Shown here piece by piece: positions 26,638-36,024 of a stretch of DNA of 64,000 bases. This DNA comes from Clostridiales bacterium COT073_COT-073 (GTDB lineage: Bacteria; Bacillota; Clostridia; Lachnospirales; Vallitaleaceae). The stretch covers positions 1 through 64,000 of the forward strand of contig RQYD01000016.1 of the NCBI GenBank assembly GCA_003858485.1, in the 5' to 3' direction. Each line of letters opens with the position of its first letter. Within the stretch, counting starts at the first letter, position 1. The notes below the pieces were generated by a model. It saw only the letters and a list, made by a program, of their open reading frames with translations, was not told the origin of the DNA and did not search any database. Position numbers and translations under genes: made by a program.

Positions 26638-29100
26638 TTACCGATTTTCTGCGGTTTTGTGCGAACGGAATAAGAGATACAAAAATCCGATAACCGTCAC
26701 AATTGCAACCACTGTTCCAATTCCAAAAGTACCAAATACGATTAAATTACCAATTTGGTAAATCCACAAAGCCGCCACATAAGCTAATACCGTTTGATAG
26801 GCAATCGCTATCCAGGTCCATTTGGCATTATTCATTTCCCGTTTGATAGCACCAATGGCCGCAAAGCAAGGAGCGCACAATAAGTTAAAGACCAGGAAAG
26901 CATAGCCGCTGACCACTGTATAATTGCTGGCAAACTGCTCCCAGATTTCATTTCCTTCTTCAGACACTTCAGCATATCCATATAAAATACCTAAAGTACC
27001 AACAACATTTTCTTTGGCCACTAAACCAACAACTGTTGCCACTGCCGATTTCCAGTCACCAAAACCAAGCGGAATAAACATCCAGGCCACAGCATTTCCA
27101 AAAGCTGCTAAAATACTACTGTCTAGCTGAGTATCTTCCAAATATCCAAATTGACCCTCAACCCAGCCCAATCTGGATAAAATCCAAATTACAATTGAGG
27201 ATAAAAGAATAACCGTACCTGCCTTTTTAATAAAGGATGAACCTCTTTCCCACATACTGCGTAAAATATTACCAACCGGTGGCAAATGATAAGCCGGTAA
27301 TTCCATTACGAAAGGAGCCGGATCGCCTTCAAATAATTTGGTTTTCTTTAAAATAATACCCGATGCCACTACTGCAAAAATTCCAATAAAGTAAGCACTT
27401 GGACTAACCCACCACTCGCCGCCAAACAATGCTCCGGCAATTAAGGCAATAACCGGCAGTTTTGCACCACAAGGCATAAAAGTGGTTGTCATAATGGTCA
27501 TACGACGATCTCTTTGACTTTCAATTGTCCGTGAAGCCATAACACCAGGGATTCCACAACCGGTAGAAATCAACATTGGAATAAAGCTCTTACCGGATAA
27601 GCCAAATTTGCGGAAAACCCGATCCATAATAAAGGCCACCCGTGCCATATAACCACAACCTTCCAAAAAGGCCAGGAAAATAAATAAAATCAACAATTGC
27701 GGCACAAAGCCCAAGACCGCACCAACACCGGCAATAATACCATCCAGAATCAAACTTTTCAGCCAATCGGCCACACCCATACTATCGAGTGCACCTTCAA
27801 CCAATACCGGTACACCTGGCACCCAAACACCAAATTCAGCCGGGTCTGGTTCAATTGCTTCTAATGACACTGCAAATTCAGCAGCTCCCACCGGGATTTC
27901 TTTCTCCACTTCCCCATCTTCATTTTCAATAACTGCCACTGCCGAAATATCTTTATTTTTTGCTTCTTCAGTAAAGGAGGCAATCACCTCGGCACTTGGT
28001 TCCTCTTCTTCTAAAGTTGCCTGCAAAGCTTCCGTATCAATACCTGCATCACCAGCCGCTTCAATATAAGCATCCCTTTGTGCAATCAATTCCTCATATT
28101 CTCCGGTGGCTTCTTCAAAGGCTACTCCGCCAACTAAATGCCAACCATCTCCAAAAACCCCTTCATTGGCCCAGTCGGTTGCCCAGGTACCAACTGTGGT
28201 CACAGAAATATAATAAACCAAAGTCATCACAATTGCAAAGATCGGCAAAGCCAGGAAACGATTGGTTAATACCTGATCAATTTTATCGGAAGTAGTCAGA
28301 CTTCCTTTATTTTGTTTACGATAACTGTCTTTTAAGATGTCGGCGATCACAGCATAACGTTCAGAAGCAATGATACTTTCCGCATCATCATCCATTATTT
28401 TTTCACATTCAGCAATCGCATTTTCAACTCCAGCTTTGATATCAGCAGCCAGTGCCAACTCTGCCTGAACTTTTTCATCCTTTTCAAACAACTTGGTTGC
28501 ATACCAGCGTTTGCTTTCACTATTTACTTTTGCCCCAATAGCCGCCTCAATTGCCGCAATTGCTACTTCTACTCTTTCATCAAAGCGGTGAACAGCCTCT
28601 GCTGCCTTTTGGGCCTGAGCAATTTCCACTGCTTTATCAGCTGCTTGGGTAATACCGGTCCCTTTTAAAGCTGAAATTTCCACAATCGGGCAACCCAATT
28701 TATGGGAAAGCTTAGTAATATCAATCTTATCACCCTGCTTATTAACAATATCAATCATATTGATGGCCACCACCACCGGAATACCTAATTCCAAAAGCTG
28801 GGTGGTCAAATATAAATTTCTTTCCAGATTGCTGCCGTCAACAATATTTAAAATTGCTTCCGGTCTTTCTTTAATCAGGTATTCTCTGGCCACCACTTCT
28901 TCTAAAGTATAAGGCGACAGCGAATAAATACCCGGAAGGTCAACAATTTCCACTTGTTTGTTGCTTTTCAGCTTTCCTTCTTTCTTTTCGACCGTTACTC
29001 CCGGCCAGTTACCCACATATTGATTCGAACCAGTCAATCCATTAAACAAAGTAGTTTTTCCGCTATTCGGATTGCCCGCTAACGCTATTCTAATTGCCAT
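26638..29100 (-). CDS. feoB: Ferrous iron transporter FeoB with an acidic extracytoplasmic insert
   Basis: The 820-aa protein has the N-terminal G domain (G1 GNPNSGKTT, G3 DLPGIYSL, G4 NMID, G5-like SALKG), a helical spacer, and the C-terminal transport domain with the conserved GCGIPG and ATTFMPCGAK-like segments (here TTTFMPCGAK). Between the first membrane helix and VWVPGVPVL there is an extra segment of about 100 residues (roughly 325-425), very rich in Glu/Asp/Ala and presumably outside the membrane; E. coli FeoB lacks it. FeoB imports Fe(II). Two feoA genes precede it. The acidic insert could gather cations near the pore. Confidence 0.95.
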   Translation of the reverse strand: MAIRIALAGNPNSGKTTLFNGLTGSNQYVGNWPGVTVEKKEGKLKSNKQVEIVDLPGIYSLSPYTLEEVVAREYLIKERPEAILNIVDGSNLERNLYLTTQLLELGIPVVVAINMIDIVNKQGDKIDITKLSHKLGCPIVEISALKGTGITQAADKAVEIAQAQKAAEAVHRFDERVEVAIAAIEAAIGAKVNSESKRWYATKLFEKDEKVQAELALAADIKAGVENAIAECEKIMDDDAESIIASERYAVIADILKDSYRKQNKGSLTTSDKIDQVLTNRFLALPIFAIVMTLVYYISVTTVGTWATDWANEGVFGDGWHLVGGVAFEEATGEYEELIAQRDAYIEAAGDAGIDTEALQATLEEEEPSAEVIASFTEEAKNKDISAVAVIENEDGEVEKEIPVGAAEFAVSLEAIEPDPAEFGVWVPGVPVLVEGALDSMGVADWLKSLILDGIIAGVGAVLGFVPQLLILFIFLAFLEGCGYMARVAFIMDRVFRKFGLSGKSFIPMLISTGCGIPGVMASRTIESQRDRRMTIMTTTFMPCGAKLPVIALIAGALFGGEWWVSPSAYFIGIFAVVASGIILKKTKLFEGDPAPFVMELPAYHLPPVGNILRSMWERGSSFIKKAGTVILLSSIVIWILSRLGWVEGQFGYLEDTQLDSSILAAFGNAVAWMFIPLGFGDWKSAVATVVGLVAKENVVGTLGILYGYAEVSEEGNEIWEQFASNYTVVSGYAFLVFNLLCAPCFAAIGAIKREMNNAKWTWIAIAYQTVLAYVAALWIYQIGNLIVFGTFGIGTVVAIVTVIGFLYLLFRSHKTAENR

Positions 29101-29138
29101 TTGATTCCTCCTGAACAGTTATATTCTAAAGCATACAT

Positions 29139-29154
29139 GTTCGCAATTGCGAAC
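29139..29154. promoter_or_regulatory. 16-bp perfect palindrome between feoA and feoB
   Basis: GTTCGCAATTGCGAAC is a perfect palindrome in the 143-bp gap upstream of feoB. It does not match the Fur or DtxR consensus and could be an operator for an unlinked regulator giving feoB an internal promoter. Confidence 0.5.
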
Positions 29155-29243
29155 CTGATATTATTAATTGTGCCGTCTCCCTGATCAACATCAGGATTAC
29201 TGATCGGACAATTTTTTACTTTTCATTGTTCTATCGTTTTCCC

Positions 29244-29468
29244 TTATTCCACATCAATAAATTCCGCATCTGCCTTACGCAAGGATAATTCATATCCGCG
29301 AATGGTAAGCTCAATTGGATCTCCTAACGGAGCAACTTTACGAATATGCAGTTCTGTGCCTTTGGTAATTCCCATATCCATAATTCTGCGCTTGGTTGCT
29401 CCTTCGCCGCGAAGCGCTTTTACTTTTACCGTAGTACCTACTTTTGCTTCTCTTAGTGTTGCCATCAT
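29244..29468 (-). CDS. feoA: FeoA family protein (copy 1)
   Basis: The 74-aa protein is an SH3-like FeoA domain: LREAKVGTTVKVKALRGEG, RRIMDMGITKGTELHIRKVAPLGDP, then IELTIRGYELSLRKADAEFI. FeoA proteins bind the FeoB G domain and support Fe(II) uptake. It is the gene directly before feoB. Two ATGs are adjacent (29468 and 29465); spacing from AAAGGGG favours the second slightly. Confidence 0.92.
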   Translation of the reverse strand: MMATLREAKVGTTVKVKALRGEGATKRRIMDMGITKGTELHIRKVAPLGDPIELTIRGYELSLRKADAEFIDVE

Positions 29469-29641
29469 GCACCCCTTTGATCATATGGTTGAAAAGTTAC
29501 ACGCGGAATTCAGAAAAATACCGGTTCCACGTTTATTAATAACTCAGCTTAGCCTTATTTCCCGAAGCCGCTCTTTAACAATAGCTGCTGATAAGTAGCA
29601 AAATAAATTCGGCTTATATCATGGTAAGCTGAATGAGTAAG

Positions 29642-29851
29642 TTAGACCAATATTTTCATTGCCATTTGCTTATCAATTGCAATTCTTACACCCTTGACAC
29701 TTACAATCACATTTCCGGAAACTTCCGAAACCAAAATCACTGTGCTGCCGCTGACAAAGCCCAGGCTTTCCAGATACTTTTTGGTTTTTTCGTTGCCGCC
29801 GACTTTTTGTATGGTATTTTCAATACCGGCCGTAGCCATTGTTAAAGGCAT
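29642..29851 (-). CDS. feoA: FeoA family protein (copy 2)
   Basis: A 69-aa FeoA-type SH3-like protein starting MPLTMATAGIEN, with KKYLESLGFVSGSTVILVSEVSGNVIVSVKGVRIAIDKQMA-like order of strands (partly quoted as LGFVSGSTVILVSE and VRIAIDKQMA). The ATG at 29851 is chosen because AAGGAG lies five bases before it; a GTG six bases upstream would overlap that site. It is the first clear gene of the feo operon. Tandem feoA genes are common in Clostridia. Confidence 0.88.
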   Translation of the reverse strand: MPLTMATAGIENTIQKVGGNEKTKKYLESLGFVSGSTVILVSEVSGNVIVSVKGVRIAIDKQMAMKILV

Positions 29852-30178
29852 ACCCACTCCTTATTACTCCTTGATCATATCTTTTGCTTTATCATCTGCA
29901 AGATCTGAGTTATTACAATATTCCCGCCATCAAAACCAATGCTTCGCATAAAATCATCCGTCACGATCCTCTGTAATCCGCCGGCAAAGCCCACACCAGT
30001 ATCAGATTTTGCCCGGCAAGGACATTGTCTGATGGTCAAGTAGCATCTGTTTGCTTGGCAGTCGTTTCTGCTACTTAAATAAGATAGCTTTTGCGACCCC
30101 TGCATTTTCCCTATAGCAACTTGCTCAGCCCGATTGCTTTCAGGGTAAATCCTTTCACTTGCAAATGTTCCTACTATA
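29852..30178 (-). other. Long leader upstream of feoA, with weak short ORF
   Basis: A leader of about 320 bases separates the probable feo promoter from the first feoA. It contains an AAGTAGCA/TGCTACTT stem and wording similar to the dispersed repeats (AGCAAGTTGCT). A 76-codon frame at 29875-30105 begins three bases after AGGGAAA and its second half looks protein-like (GVGFAGGLQRIV), but I recognise no family. I considered a metal riboswitch and could not fit a known consensus. Confidence 0.35.
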
Positions 30179-30206
30179 AGTTAGCACTAACTAACTAGTT
30201 TGTCAA
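30179..30206 (-). promoter_or_regulatory. Probable feo promoter with DtxR-like palindrome
   Basis: On the minus strand TTGACA (30201-30206) is followed within the spacer/-10 zone by AGTTAGTGCTAACT (30179-30192), a 6-2-6 palindrome resembling the core of DtxR/IdeR-type boxes (TTAG...CTAA). An iron-dependent repressor binding here would block the feo operon. The -10 hexamer itself (TAACTT) is poor. Confidence 0.45.
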
Positions 30207-30609
30207 TTAAAAAATTAAAATTTTTTAATACTTTATTTGTTTTTTAGCTCTTTCCATATAAATGCAAAACAGGCCAAAATATTGAACCTGGTTTTCCGGT
30301 TTGTACCAATAATACAAATACTGAAAATAATTTTAGTAATAGCGTGGAATGCCGCCCATAAATATAGATAATTTAAATATTTCTGCTTTCCTTGTTGATC
30401 TGATTTTTTGAAACTATGCTCTCCCCTCTTTTTTTGTCTTTTCCAATCCTCTATTGTATTTTACAATTAATTTTGTTATAATAATTTTACAGTTTTTAAC
30501 CTAAATTCATATTCCTTGCAACATTTTTTGCGCAGGTATAAGTAATACACAAAAAATTGAGTTTTTAACATATAAAAAGATGTATTTATTAATCACCGGA
30601 GGAGTCATT
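30207..30609. other. AT-rich intergenic region
   Basis: This holds the upstream region of the divergent stalk-domain gene. Apart from AT-rich tracts and the GGAGGAG ribosome binding site at its end I see no gene, repeat or clear promoter. Confidence 0.4.
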
Positions 30610-31599
30610 ATGAAAAAAGCAATTCTGTTATTATCTGTCTTATTTATCTGCCTGATCAGTATCGGTCCTGTCAGCGCCAGTCCGACCGCCATACCTTCGA
30701 CCAATAAAGTGGCTGTCAACGGAAAATTGGTAAATGTCAGAGCTTATGTCATTGAAAATGCCAATTACTTTAAATTACGTGATATTGCCATGGCTGTAAA
30801 TGGCACGGCCAAACAATTTGATGTGAGCTGGGATGGCGAAAGCCGGACCATTAGCCTGATTCCCGATTCCCCTTATACCGTGGTCGGCGGAGAACTCAAT
30901 CCTGATTTACCGGAAATCAACTCGATTATGCAAAGTCAGGATCATTTGACCATGTTCTCGATTCCCCATCATCTGAGTGCTTATACCATTAATGGCAATA
31001 ACTATTATAAATTGCGGGATCTTTGTGCTTTGATGTCCATTGGCGTCACCTTTGATGCAGCTGCCAATCAGGTCAATATTGATACCACTACTTCCTATTA
31101 TCAGACTCTTTATCTGGAAATGAGCCAAACAAAACCATTGGAAACATTAAACAACAACCGTTACCAATATCAGAATGATGAATTTGGTTATAGCTTTGAA
31201 GTTCCGGTCTTATTAAGTACTCTGCCCAAAAACAGCAATGGCATGGTATTATACAGCGACTCCGAAAAAGGGGAGGCTTATACTCAGCTCAGTGTTTCTG
31301 CCAGAAAAAATATCGACAATCAAAGCCTTGAGGAAATTGCCAAGGAGTATATCAGCTCAGCTACTCACCCAAGCGAGGATATTCAGTATCTGCCGGTAAC
31401 TGTAGCGGGAGCTGACAAAGCCCTGAAAGCTACAGTTATTTTCACGGGCGCCGATCTGCAAATCCTGCTGGCTGCAAAGAATGATATAATCTATCAGGTA
31501 TATTATTTTTCCGAGCATGAAAATGCAATCAATCCTGTTTTCCCTCCGGTTTTATCACTGATTAAAAAGGAAGTTGAAGAAAGCCTGACCATTAAGTAA
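30610..31599 (+). CDS. Secreted stalk-domain (copper amine oxidase N-terminal-like) protein
   Basis: The start is the ATG at 30610, preceded by GGAGGAG. The 329-aa protein has a signal peptide ([19 protein letters not shown], cleavage near VSAS). Two stalk-type repeats follow: [20 protein letters not shown] with [12 protein letters not shown] and PYTVVGG, and later [20 protein letters not shown] with [12 protein letters not shown]. The domain name comes from amine oxidase but in Clostridia it marks secreted or wall-associated proteins without oxidase activity. The C-terminal 170 residues resemble a lipoprotein-like beta domain and match nothing certain. Confidence 0.78.
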   Translation: MKKAILLLSVLFICLISIGPVSASPTAIPSTNKVAVNGKLVNVRAYVIENANYFKLRDIAMAVNGTAKQFDVSWDGESRTISLIPDSPYTVVGGELNPDLPEINSIMQSQDHLTMFSIPHHLSAYTINGNNYYKLRDLCALMSIGVTFDAAANQVNIDTTTSYYQTLYLEMSQTKPLETLNNNRYQYQNDEFGYSFEVPVLLSTLPKNSNGMVLYSDSEKGEAYTQLSVSARKNIDNQSLEEIAKEYISSATHPSEDIQYLPVTVAGADKALKATVIFTGADLQILLAAKNDIIYQVYYFSEHENAINPVFPPVLSLIKKEVEESLTIK

Positions 31600-31729
31600 G
31601 AACCAGCAAACCATACTCCAGGCAGACATCGGTCATATTATATTTTTATTCATCACCTTATCGCCGATGATCTGTTTATACTTAGATACCCGACTCAATC
31701 AAAAACACATTCAAAACAAGGAGGTCCCT

Positions 31730-32383
31730 ATGAAATTCTTTTTAGACACCGCTAATGTTGATGATATCCGCAAAGCTGCCGAAATGGGAGTAATTTGCGG
31801 AGTAACCACCAATCCCTCACTGATCGCCAAAGAAGGCCGCAATTTTGAAGAAGTACTAACGGAGATCACCAGCATTGTTGATGGCCCAATCAGCGGCGAA
31901 GTCAAAGCCACTACTGAAAAAGCCGAGGACATGATCGTTGAGGCCCGGGCAATTGCTCAGCTCCATCCTAATATGGTGGTCAAGATCCCGATGACGGTTG
32001 AGGGCTTAAAAGCTGTTAAAGTCTTATCCAAAGAAAAAATCAAAACCAATGTCACTTTGATCTTTAGCGCCAATCAGGCTTTGCTGGCCGCCAGAGCCGG
32101 AGCTGATTATGTTTCGCCTTTTTTGGGACGGCTCGATGATATTTCCAGCGACGGCGTGGAGCTGGTGCGAACAATCGCCGAAATCTTTGCCATTTATGAT
32201 CTCCACACAGAGATCATTGCCGCCAGTGTCCGTCACCCCATGCATGTGACCCAATGCGCCTTAGCCGGTGCCGATATTGCCACTGTTCCTTATTCGGTAA
32301 TTGAAGCCATGACCAAGCATCCGTTGACCGATGCCGGTATTGAGAAATTCAAAAAAGATTATGAGAAAGTATTCGGAAAATAG
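31730..32383 (+). CDS. fsa: Transaldolase/fructose-6-phosphate aldolase family protein
   Basis: The 217-aa protein is of the short TalC/FSA type. [16 protein letters not shown] opens the barrel, [13 protein letters not shown] follows, and the Schiff-base lysine lies in MVVKIPMT (about residue 86); [10 protein letters not shown] and [10 protein letters not shown] are typical of the family. It acts either as transaldolase in the pentose phosphate pathway or as a fructose-6-phosphate aldolase; sequence alone does not separate the two with certainty. AAGGAGG lies before the ATG; upstream in-frame codons have no such site. Confidence 0.9.
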   Translation: MKFFLDTANVDDIRKAAEMGVICGVTTNPSLIAKEGRNFEEVLTEITSIVDGPISGEVKATTEKAEDMIVEARAIAQLHPNMVVKIPMTVEGLKAVKVLSKEKIKTNVTLIFSANQALLAARAGADYVSPFLGRLDDISSDGVELVRTIAEIFAIYDLHTEIIAASVRHPMHVTQCALAGADIATVPYSVIEAMTKHPLTDAGIEKFKKDYEKVFGK

Positions 32384-32606
32384 GTAAATTCTCAAGAGAT
32401 CTTCTGATCTAAGTTTAAAACCAGAACTTACTTCGAAAATTATCATATTCAGGAAATGATCCTGACTGAAATTTAACCGCTGATTTTACACTTGATTTTT
32501 TACTGAAACATTGCTAAAATAAGTAGTGTTGTATTTTAATTATGAGTCAGCAGCTGTTATTGACATTTTACCATCAAACAGCAGTTAAGGTTTAGGAGGG
32601 TATTTT

Positions 32607-33092
32607 ATGCCACAGTGGTTACAAATTTTACTGATCGTAGTTGCAGTTCTGGCAATTGCTCTGGTGCTTTTGTATTATTTTGGAAACAAAATGCAGAAAA
32701 AAGCCGATGCCAGTCAAGAAATGATTGAGCAAAGCAAGATGGTGACATCTGCTTTAATTATTGATAAAAAGAAACTAAAGGCCAAAGATTCTTCGCTGCC
32801 GCAAATGGTCCAGGAGCAGATCCCGGTTTACCTGCGCTGGCGCAAATTGCCAATGGTCAAGGCTAAGATCGGTCCGAAAATTGCTACCCTTTTGTGTGAC
32901 GACAATGTTTATGAGCAATTACCATTAAAGAAAATGGTAAAAATTGAACTGGCCGGTCTTTATATTGTCAGTATTAAAAGCGGAAAATTGGAAACTCCGG
33001 TCAAATTGACCTGGCGTCAACGTATTTCGGCCTGGGCTAAGCAAAAGCAGGCCGGTGTTTCAGCTAAAGCTGGTAAGGAAAAAAGCAAATAA
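32607..33092 (+). CDS. Single-pass membrane protein of unknown function
   Basis: The 161-aa protein has an N-terminal membrane helix (LQILLIVVAVLAIALVLLYYF) and a basic cytoplasmic domain with KMVTSALIIDKKKLK, LPKMV-like PMVKAKIGPKIATLLCDD and a C-terminal Lys-rich tail. I recall similar unnamed proteins in Lachnospiraceae but no characterised member. The ribosome binding site TAGGAGGG is strong and a perfect terminator follows, so it is certainly a gene. Function unknown. Confidence 0.72.
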   Translation: MPQWLQILLIVVAVLAIALVLLYYFGNKMQKKADASQEMIEQSKMVTSALIIDKKKLKAKDSSLPQMVQEQIPVYLRWRKLPMVKAKIGPKIATLLCDDNVYEQLPLKKMVKIELAGLYIVSIKSGKLETPVKLTWRQRISAWAKQKQAGVSAKAGKEKSK

Positions 33093-33220
33093 TGAAGTAT
33101 ACCAGTGTGTTCCCCAAAGCAATCCCGTAAAGCAAGTAGCGAAAGGGGAAAATGGAAATAACCGGAAGATGGTATTTACATTTTGCACTGTTTTAACATC
33201 CGAAGGAACATCAGTAACAC

Positions 33221-33249
33221 AAAAACTCGCAAGTCTTTTGCGAGTTTTT
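33221..33249 (+). terminator. Rho-independent terminator
   Basis: A perfect 12-bp stem, AAAAACTCGCAA (33221-33232) with TTGCGAGTTTTT (33238-33249), loop GTCTT. It closes the gene at 32607-33092. Between them, at 33105-33160, is a short fragment similar to the dispersed repeat interiors. Confidence 0.85.
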
Positions 33250-33296
33250 ATCATTTAAATTGCTGCTTCTCCTAACAGCGGCAGAAAGGAGTGTAT

Positions 33297-34379
33297 ATGA
33301 ACAGTTTTCATGGCAGTGATATCGAAAAAATTGCTGCCCAGTATCATGTTTTACCGGAAAATCTTTTGAATTTCGGTGTAAATGCCAATCCACTGGGCTT
33401 ATCCAATTTAGTCAAAACCGCTTTATCCGCCAATATTGAATTAATCAGTCAATATCCTGACCCGGCCTATGGTCAGCTGAAACATGCCATTAGTCGCTAT
33501 GTCAATGTTGATTTTAATTGGATTTTACCTGCCAATGGCACCAGTGAATTGATTTATCAAATTATCCGGCATTTTGCCCCGAAAAAGGCCATTCTTTATA
33601 CTCCTACTTATTCCGAATATGCACATGAGATCAAAAAACAGGGAGGAGAAATTTTAGAACTGCCGCTGGTGGCTGAAAATAATTTTGAGTTTCCGGCGGA
33701 GCTTTATTATTCGCAACTGGCTACCGCTGATTTTGTACTGCTCTGTAATCCGAATAATCCGACCGCCACTTTGCTCAGGACTGATGAATTAAAGCCTTTA
33801 ATTGCTGCTGCCTGGCAAAAAAAGATCCCTTTTGTGATCGATGAAACCTATATTGAATTTACCGATGATCTCCAGACATACAGTGCGGTTTCTTTACTGA
33901 AAGAATTTGATAATTTAATTATTTTACGCGGCTTTTCCAAATTTTTTGCTGCTCCCGGTCTGCGCCTGGGTTATGGCTTATTGGCCGACCCGGTTATAAA
34001 AAGCAAACTGGAAAATAATTATCCTTGGGGAATTCATGCCCTGGCGGCTTTGGCCGGTCAACTTTTTTTGGAAGATACTGCATATATTACTGCTGCCCAA
34101 AATTATATGACTGAAGAAAGGCAGCGGATTTTCGACTTTTTAAATCATTGTCCTGATCTAACCGTCTATCCTACCAAAATTAATTTTTTCCTGGTGCGGC
34201 TGCATCATCATAATGCTACCGAACTGTTTTTTTTCCTGCTACGTCAGGGCCTTTTGATCCGCAATTTCCATGATGAAATCGGTCCCGGTTTTTTCCGTTT
34301 CTGCATGCTGGGCAAAGAGGATAATACCAGACTTTTAACTACTCTTCAAAATTTCCTGAAGGAATCCCCAGTGGTCTAG
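33297..34379 (+). CDS. PLP-dependent aminotransferase, HisC/CobD-like
   Basis: The start is the ATG at 33297, five bases after AAAGGAG. The 360-aa class I/II aminotransferase has LLNFGVNANPLGL near the N-terminus, the PLP-contacting NPNNPTA (about residue 150), the Asp of FVIDETYIEF, and the Schiff-base lysine in RGFSKFFAAPGLRLGY (about residue 216). The opening pattern fits histidinol-phosphate aminotransferases and L-threonine-phosphate decarboxylases (CobD). No histidine or cobalamin genes are nearby, so the substrate is open. Confidence 0.85.
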   Translation: MNSFHGSDIEKIAAQYHVLPENLLNFGVNANPLGLSNLVKTALSANIELISQYPDPAYGQLKHAISRYVNVDFNWILPANGTSELIYQIIRHFAPKKAILYTPTYSEYAHEIKKQGGEILELPLVAENNFEFPAELYYSQLATADFVLLCNPNNPTATLLRTDELKPLIAAAWQKKIPFVIDETYIEFTDDLQTYSAVSLLKEFDNLIILRGFSKFFAAPGLRLGYGLLADPVIKSKLENNYPWGIHALAALAGQLFLEDTAYITAAQNYMTEERQRIFDFLNHCPDLTVYPTKINFFLVRLHHHNATELFFFLLRQGLLIRNFHDEIGPGFFRFCMLGKEDNTRLLTTLQNFLKESPVV

Positions 34380-34475
34380 TTAATAAAAATTAAAATCGTC
34401 AGCCACTAATCGCTCGTCAATCTTTCAATTTGAATACGTCGGTCTGGTCAATAAAAATTAAAACCGCCGACGACT
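34373..34475 (+). repeat. 35-bp direct repeat downstream of the aminotransferase gene
   Basis: Segments 34373-34407 and 34441-34475 share about 28 of 35 bases, including an identical AATAAAAATTAAAA core. The first copy contains the gene's stop codon. The second copy's AAAACCGCCGA can pair with TCAGCGGTTTT near 34517-34527 to form a terminator-like hairpin. Confidence 0.55.
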
Positions 34476-34547
34476 GGTTTTCGGTCAGTTATCCTGAACC
34501 TAAAAACCAGCCAAAATCAGCGGTTTTATTATACTTTACTCAACTCT

Positions 34548-35153
34548 TTATGCATAAGCTACTTGTTTTGGTGATACCCCATCCAGCAAGGCACATAAAA
34601 TCCGATATTTGGAATAATCAAATTCACGGAAGCGGCGAATGGCTGTCTTTTCCTGCGAATATACCTTCCAGTAGCCGGTTAAAATACATTCCTTTCTGCC
34701 GCATTCAGCAAATGCTTTGACATCATGAAGCGGATAGTCCAAAAATATGCCGATTTCATGAGGACAGCCAGTTTGATAACGATCAGCCAAATGGCTTAAT
34801 TTTTCATTTGTGCTCATTGCCGAGGTGTATCCGTATTTTTCCAAAAAATACATATTTTCCTGATTCTGCAAACATTTTTCCAGTAAATCCGGATGATAAA
34901 ACAAGACACTGACGCTCTCTGCCCGCTCACATAAACAGATATGCCGAAGCGGAAAATATTCCCCACACTTTTGCTGATTGGCCAGCCAAATTTCCTTTAA
35001 TGGCCGTTTTCCATTTTTCAGGGTGATCAGGGAAGCTGCTTTCCGCCGCATCACCGTTGGCGCTGCATGAAAGGCAATAATATAACATAAATATTCCACA
35101 TCAGAATAATTGTCAAGCATCGCCGGTTCCGGAATCAGTAATTTTGCTCTCAT
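34548..35153 (-). CDS. DUF3793 family protein
   Basis: The 201-aa soluble protein matches DUF3793 as I recall it. It contains HEIGIFLDYPLHDVKAF and CILTGYWKVYS, both family hallmarks, and an N-terminal LCYIIAFHAAPTVMRRKAASLI. The family's role is unknown; its genes often lie next to flavodoxin or iron-linked genes in Clostridia, and here the next gene upstream is flavodoxin. Several conserved cysteines and histidines are visible but no metal site can be assigned. Confidence 0.8.
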   Translation of the reverse strand: MRAKLLIPEPAMLDNYSDVEYLCYIIAFHAAPTVMRRKAASLITLKNGKRPLKEIWLANQQKCGEYFPLRHICLCERAESVSVLFYHPDLLEKCLQNQENMYFLEKYGYTSAMSTNEKLSHLADRYQTGCPHEIGIFLDYPLHDVKAFAECGRKECILTGYWKVYSQEKTAIRRFREFDYSKYRILCALLDGVSPKQVAYA

Positions 35154-35261
35154 TGCTCTGCCTTTCTGCCTTTTATCATCTTAACCGCAACTAATTTTTT
35201 CTTTATTTGGGCCAAGCTCTGAGCCGTCTCCGTTCTTCGCCTAAGTAAAGATCCGAAAGAT

Positions 35262-35298
35262 AAGGTTTTGCCGCAGATATACTCTGTGGCAAAACCTT
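35262..35298. terminator. Hairpin between flavodoxin and DUF3793 genes
   Basis: A perfect 11-bp stem, AAGGTTTTGCC (35262-35272) with GGCAAAACCTT (35288-35298). It lies 20 bp after the flavodoxin stop. The T-run is better on the plus strand (TTTGTTTTT), so minus-strand termination may be partial, leaving DUF3793 expressed at a lower level. Confidence 0.65.
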
Positions 35299-35318
35299 TG
35301 TTTTTATTACTACTATAA

Positions 35319-35735
35319 TTATAATGCTTTGCCTAATTCTTTACAGGCAGCCACCGCCTCATCATCCGGCTCTAAATTGGCAATCAGGCCATCTTTAACC
35401 AGTTCTGCGCCGCAGCCCTTCATTCTTTCCTGCCAATCTCTCATCCATTGGCCATCACCCCAGTCATATGAACCAAATAAAGCCAATCTTTTACCTTTTA
35501 CCAAGCCTTCAATCGATGCCACAAAAGGTTCCATTTCATCTTCTTCCAGAACCTCATCTCCCATAGCTGCACAGCCCAGAGCCAATGCCTCTGCTGCTTC
35601 CACATCAGCTACTGATGCCTGGCTAACCGGCAATAATACAGCCTCATTTCCATTTGCCTTAATTCCTTCTGCAACTGCATTCGCCATTGCTTCGGTATTT
35701 CCGGTTCCGCTCCAATAAATTACAGGTATTTTCAT
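35319..35735 (-). CDS. Flavodoxin
   Basis: The 138-aa protein is a short-chain flavodoxin. The FMN phosphate loop is WSGTGNTEAMA at residues 9-19, the isoalloxazine contacts lie in LGCAAMGDEVLEEDEM and LFGSYDWGDGQWM. It is an acidic cytoplasmic electron carrier that replaces ferredoxin when iron is short. AAAGGAGC precedes the ATG. Fur-like sequences lie some 300 bp upstream, consistent with iron control. Confidence 0.95.
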   Translation of the reverse strand: MKIPVIYWSGTGNTEAMANAVAEGIKANGNEAVLLPVSQASVADVEAAEALALGCAAMGDEVLEEDEMEPFVASIEGLVKGKRLALFGSYDWGDGQWMRDWQERMKGCGAELVKDGLIANLEPDDEAVAACKELGKAL

Positions 35736-36024
35736 TGTTTGCTCCTTTCTAAGCCATGATATTCTGTCATACCACTATATCCTATTACTCATTTCTTCTA
35801 AGCTTGGGAATAATTTACTCAACTTGCCCACCAGCTGTCAGAAAACAGAGTTGATTAAATATAGCATTATTTGCTTCAGTTTCTTTACCACTAGCCACTG
35901 AATCTGTCGTCAGTCTTGATTACGGCGACAAGCAATGCTCGCCTGTACATTGCTTGCTGCCGCTCTAAGCCAATCACACAGCCATTGTGCCACGCAACCA
36001 GCTTATTTTGCCTGACTAAAACTT
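35736..36024. other. Intergenic region upstream of flavodoxin
   Basis: No gene is supported. Around 35925-35975 there is an inverted-repeat-like stretch (GACAAGCAATG and CATTGCTTGCTG) and an ACTCAACTTGCCCA phrase at 35817, like the ends of the dispersed palindromes. Confidence 0.4.

Noticed and set aside
29875-30105. 76-codon frame before feoA as a new feo gene
   Set aside because: The ribosome binding site is weak and too close, the first half is not protein-like, and it lies in a leader with stems; kept only as a remark.
29852-30178. Metal-sensing riboswitch (NiCo/czcD or c-di-GMP-I like) in the feo leader
   Set aside because: A few phrases such as GCTGAGCA and GTCGCAAAAGC looked suggestive, but the required stems and loops could not be formed in order.
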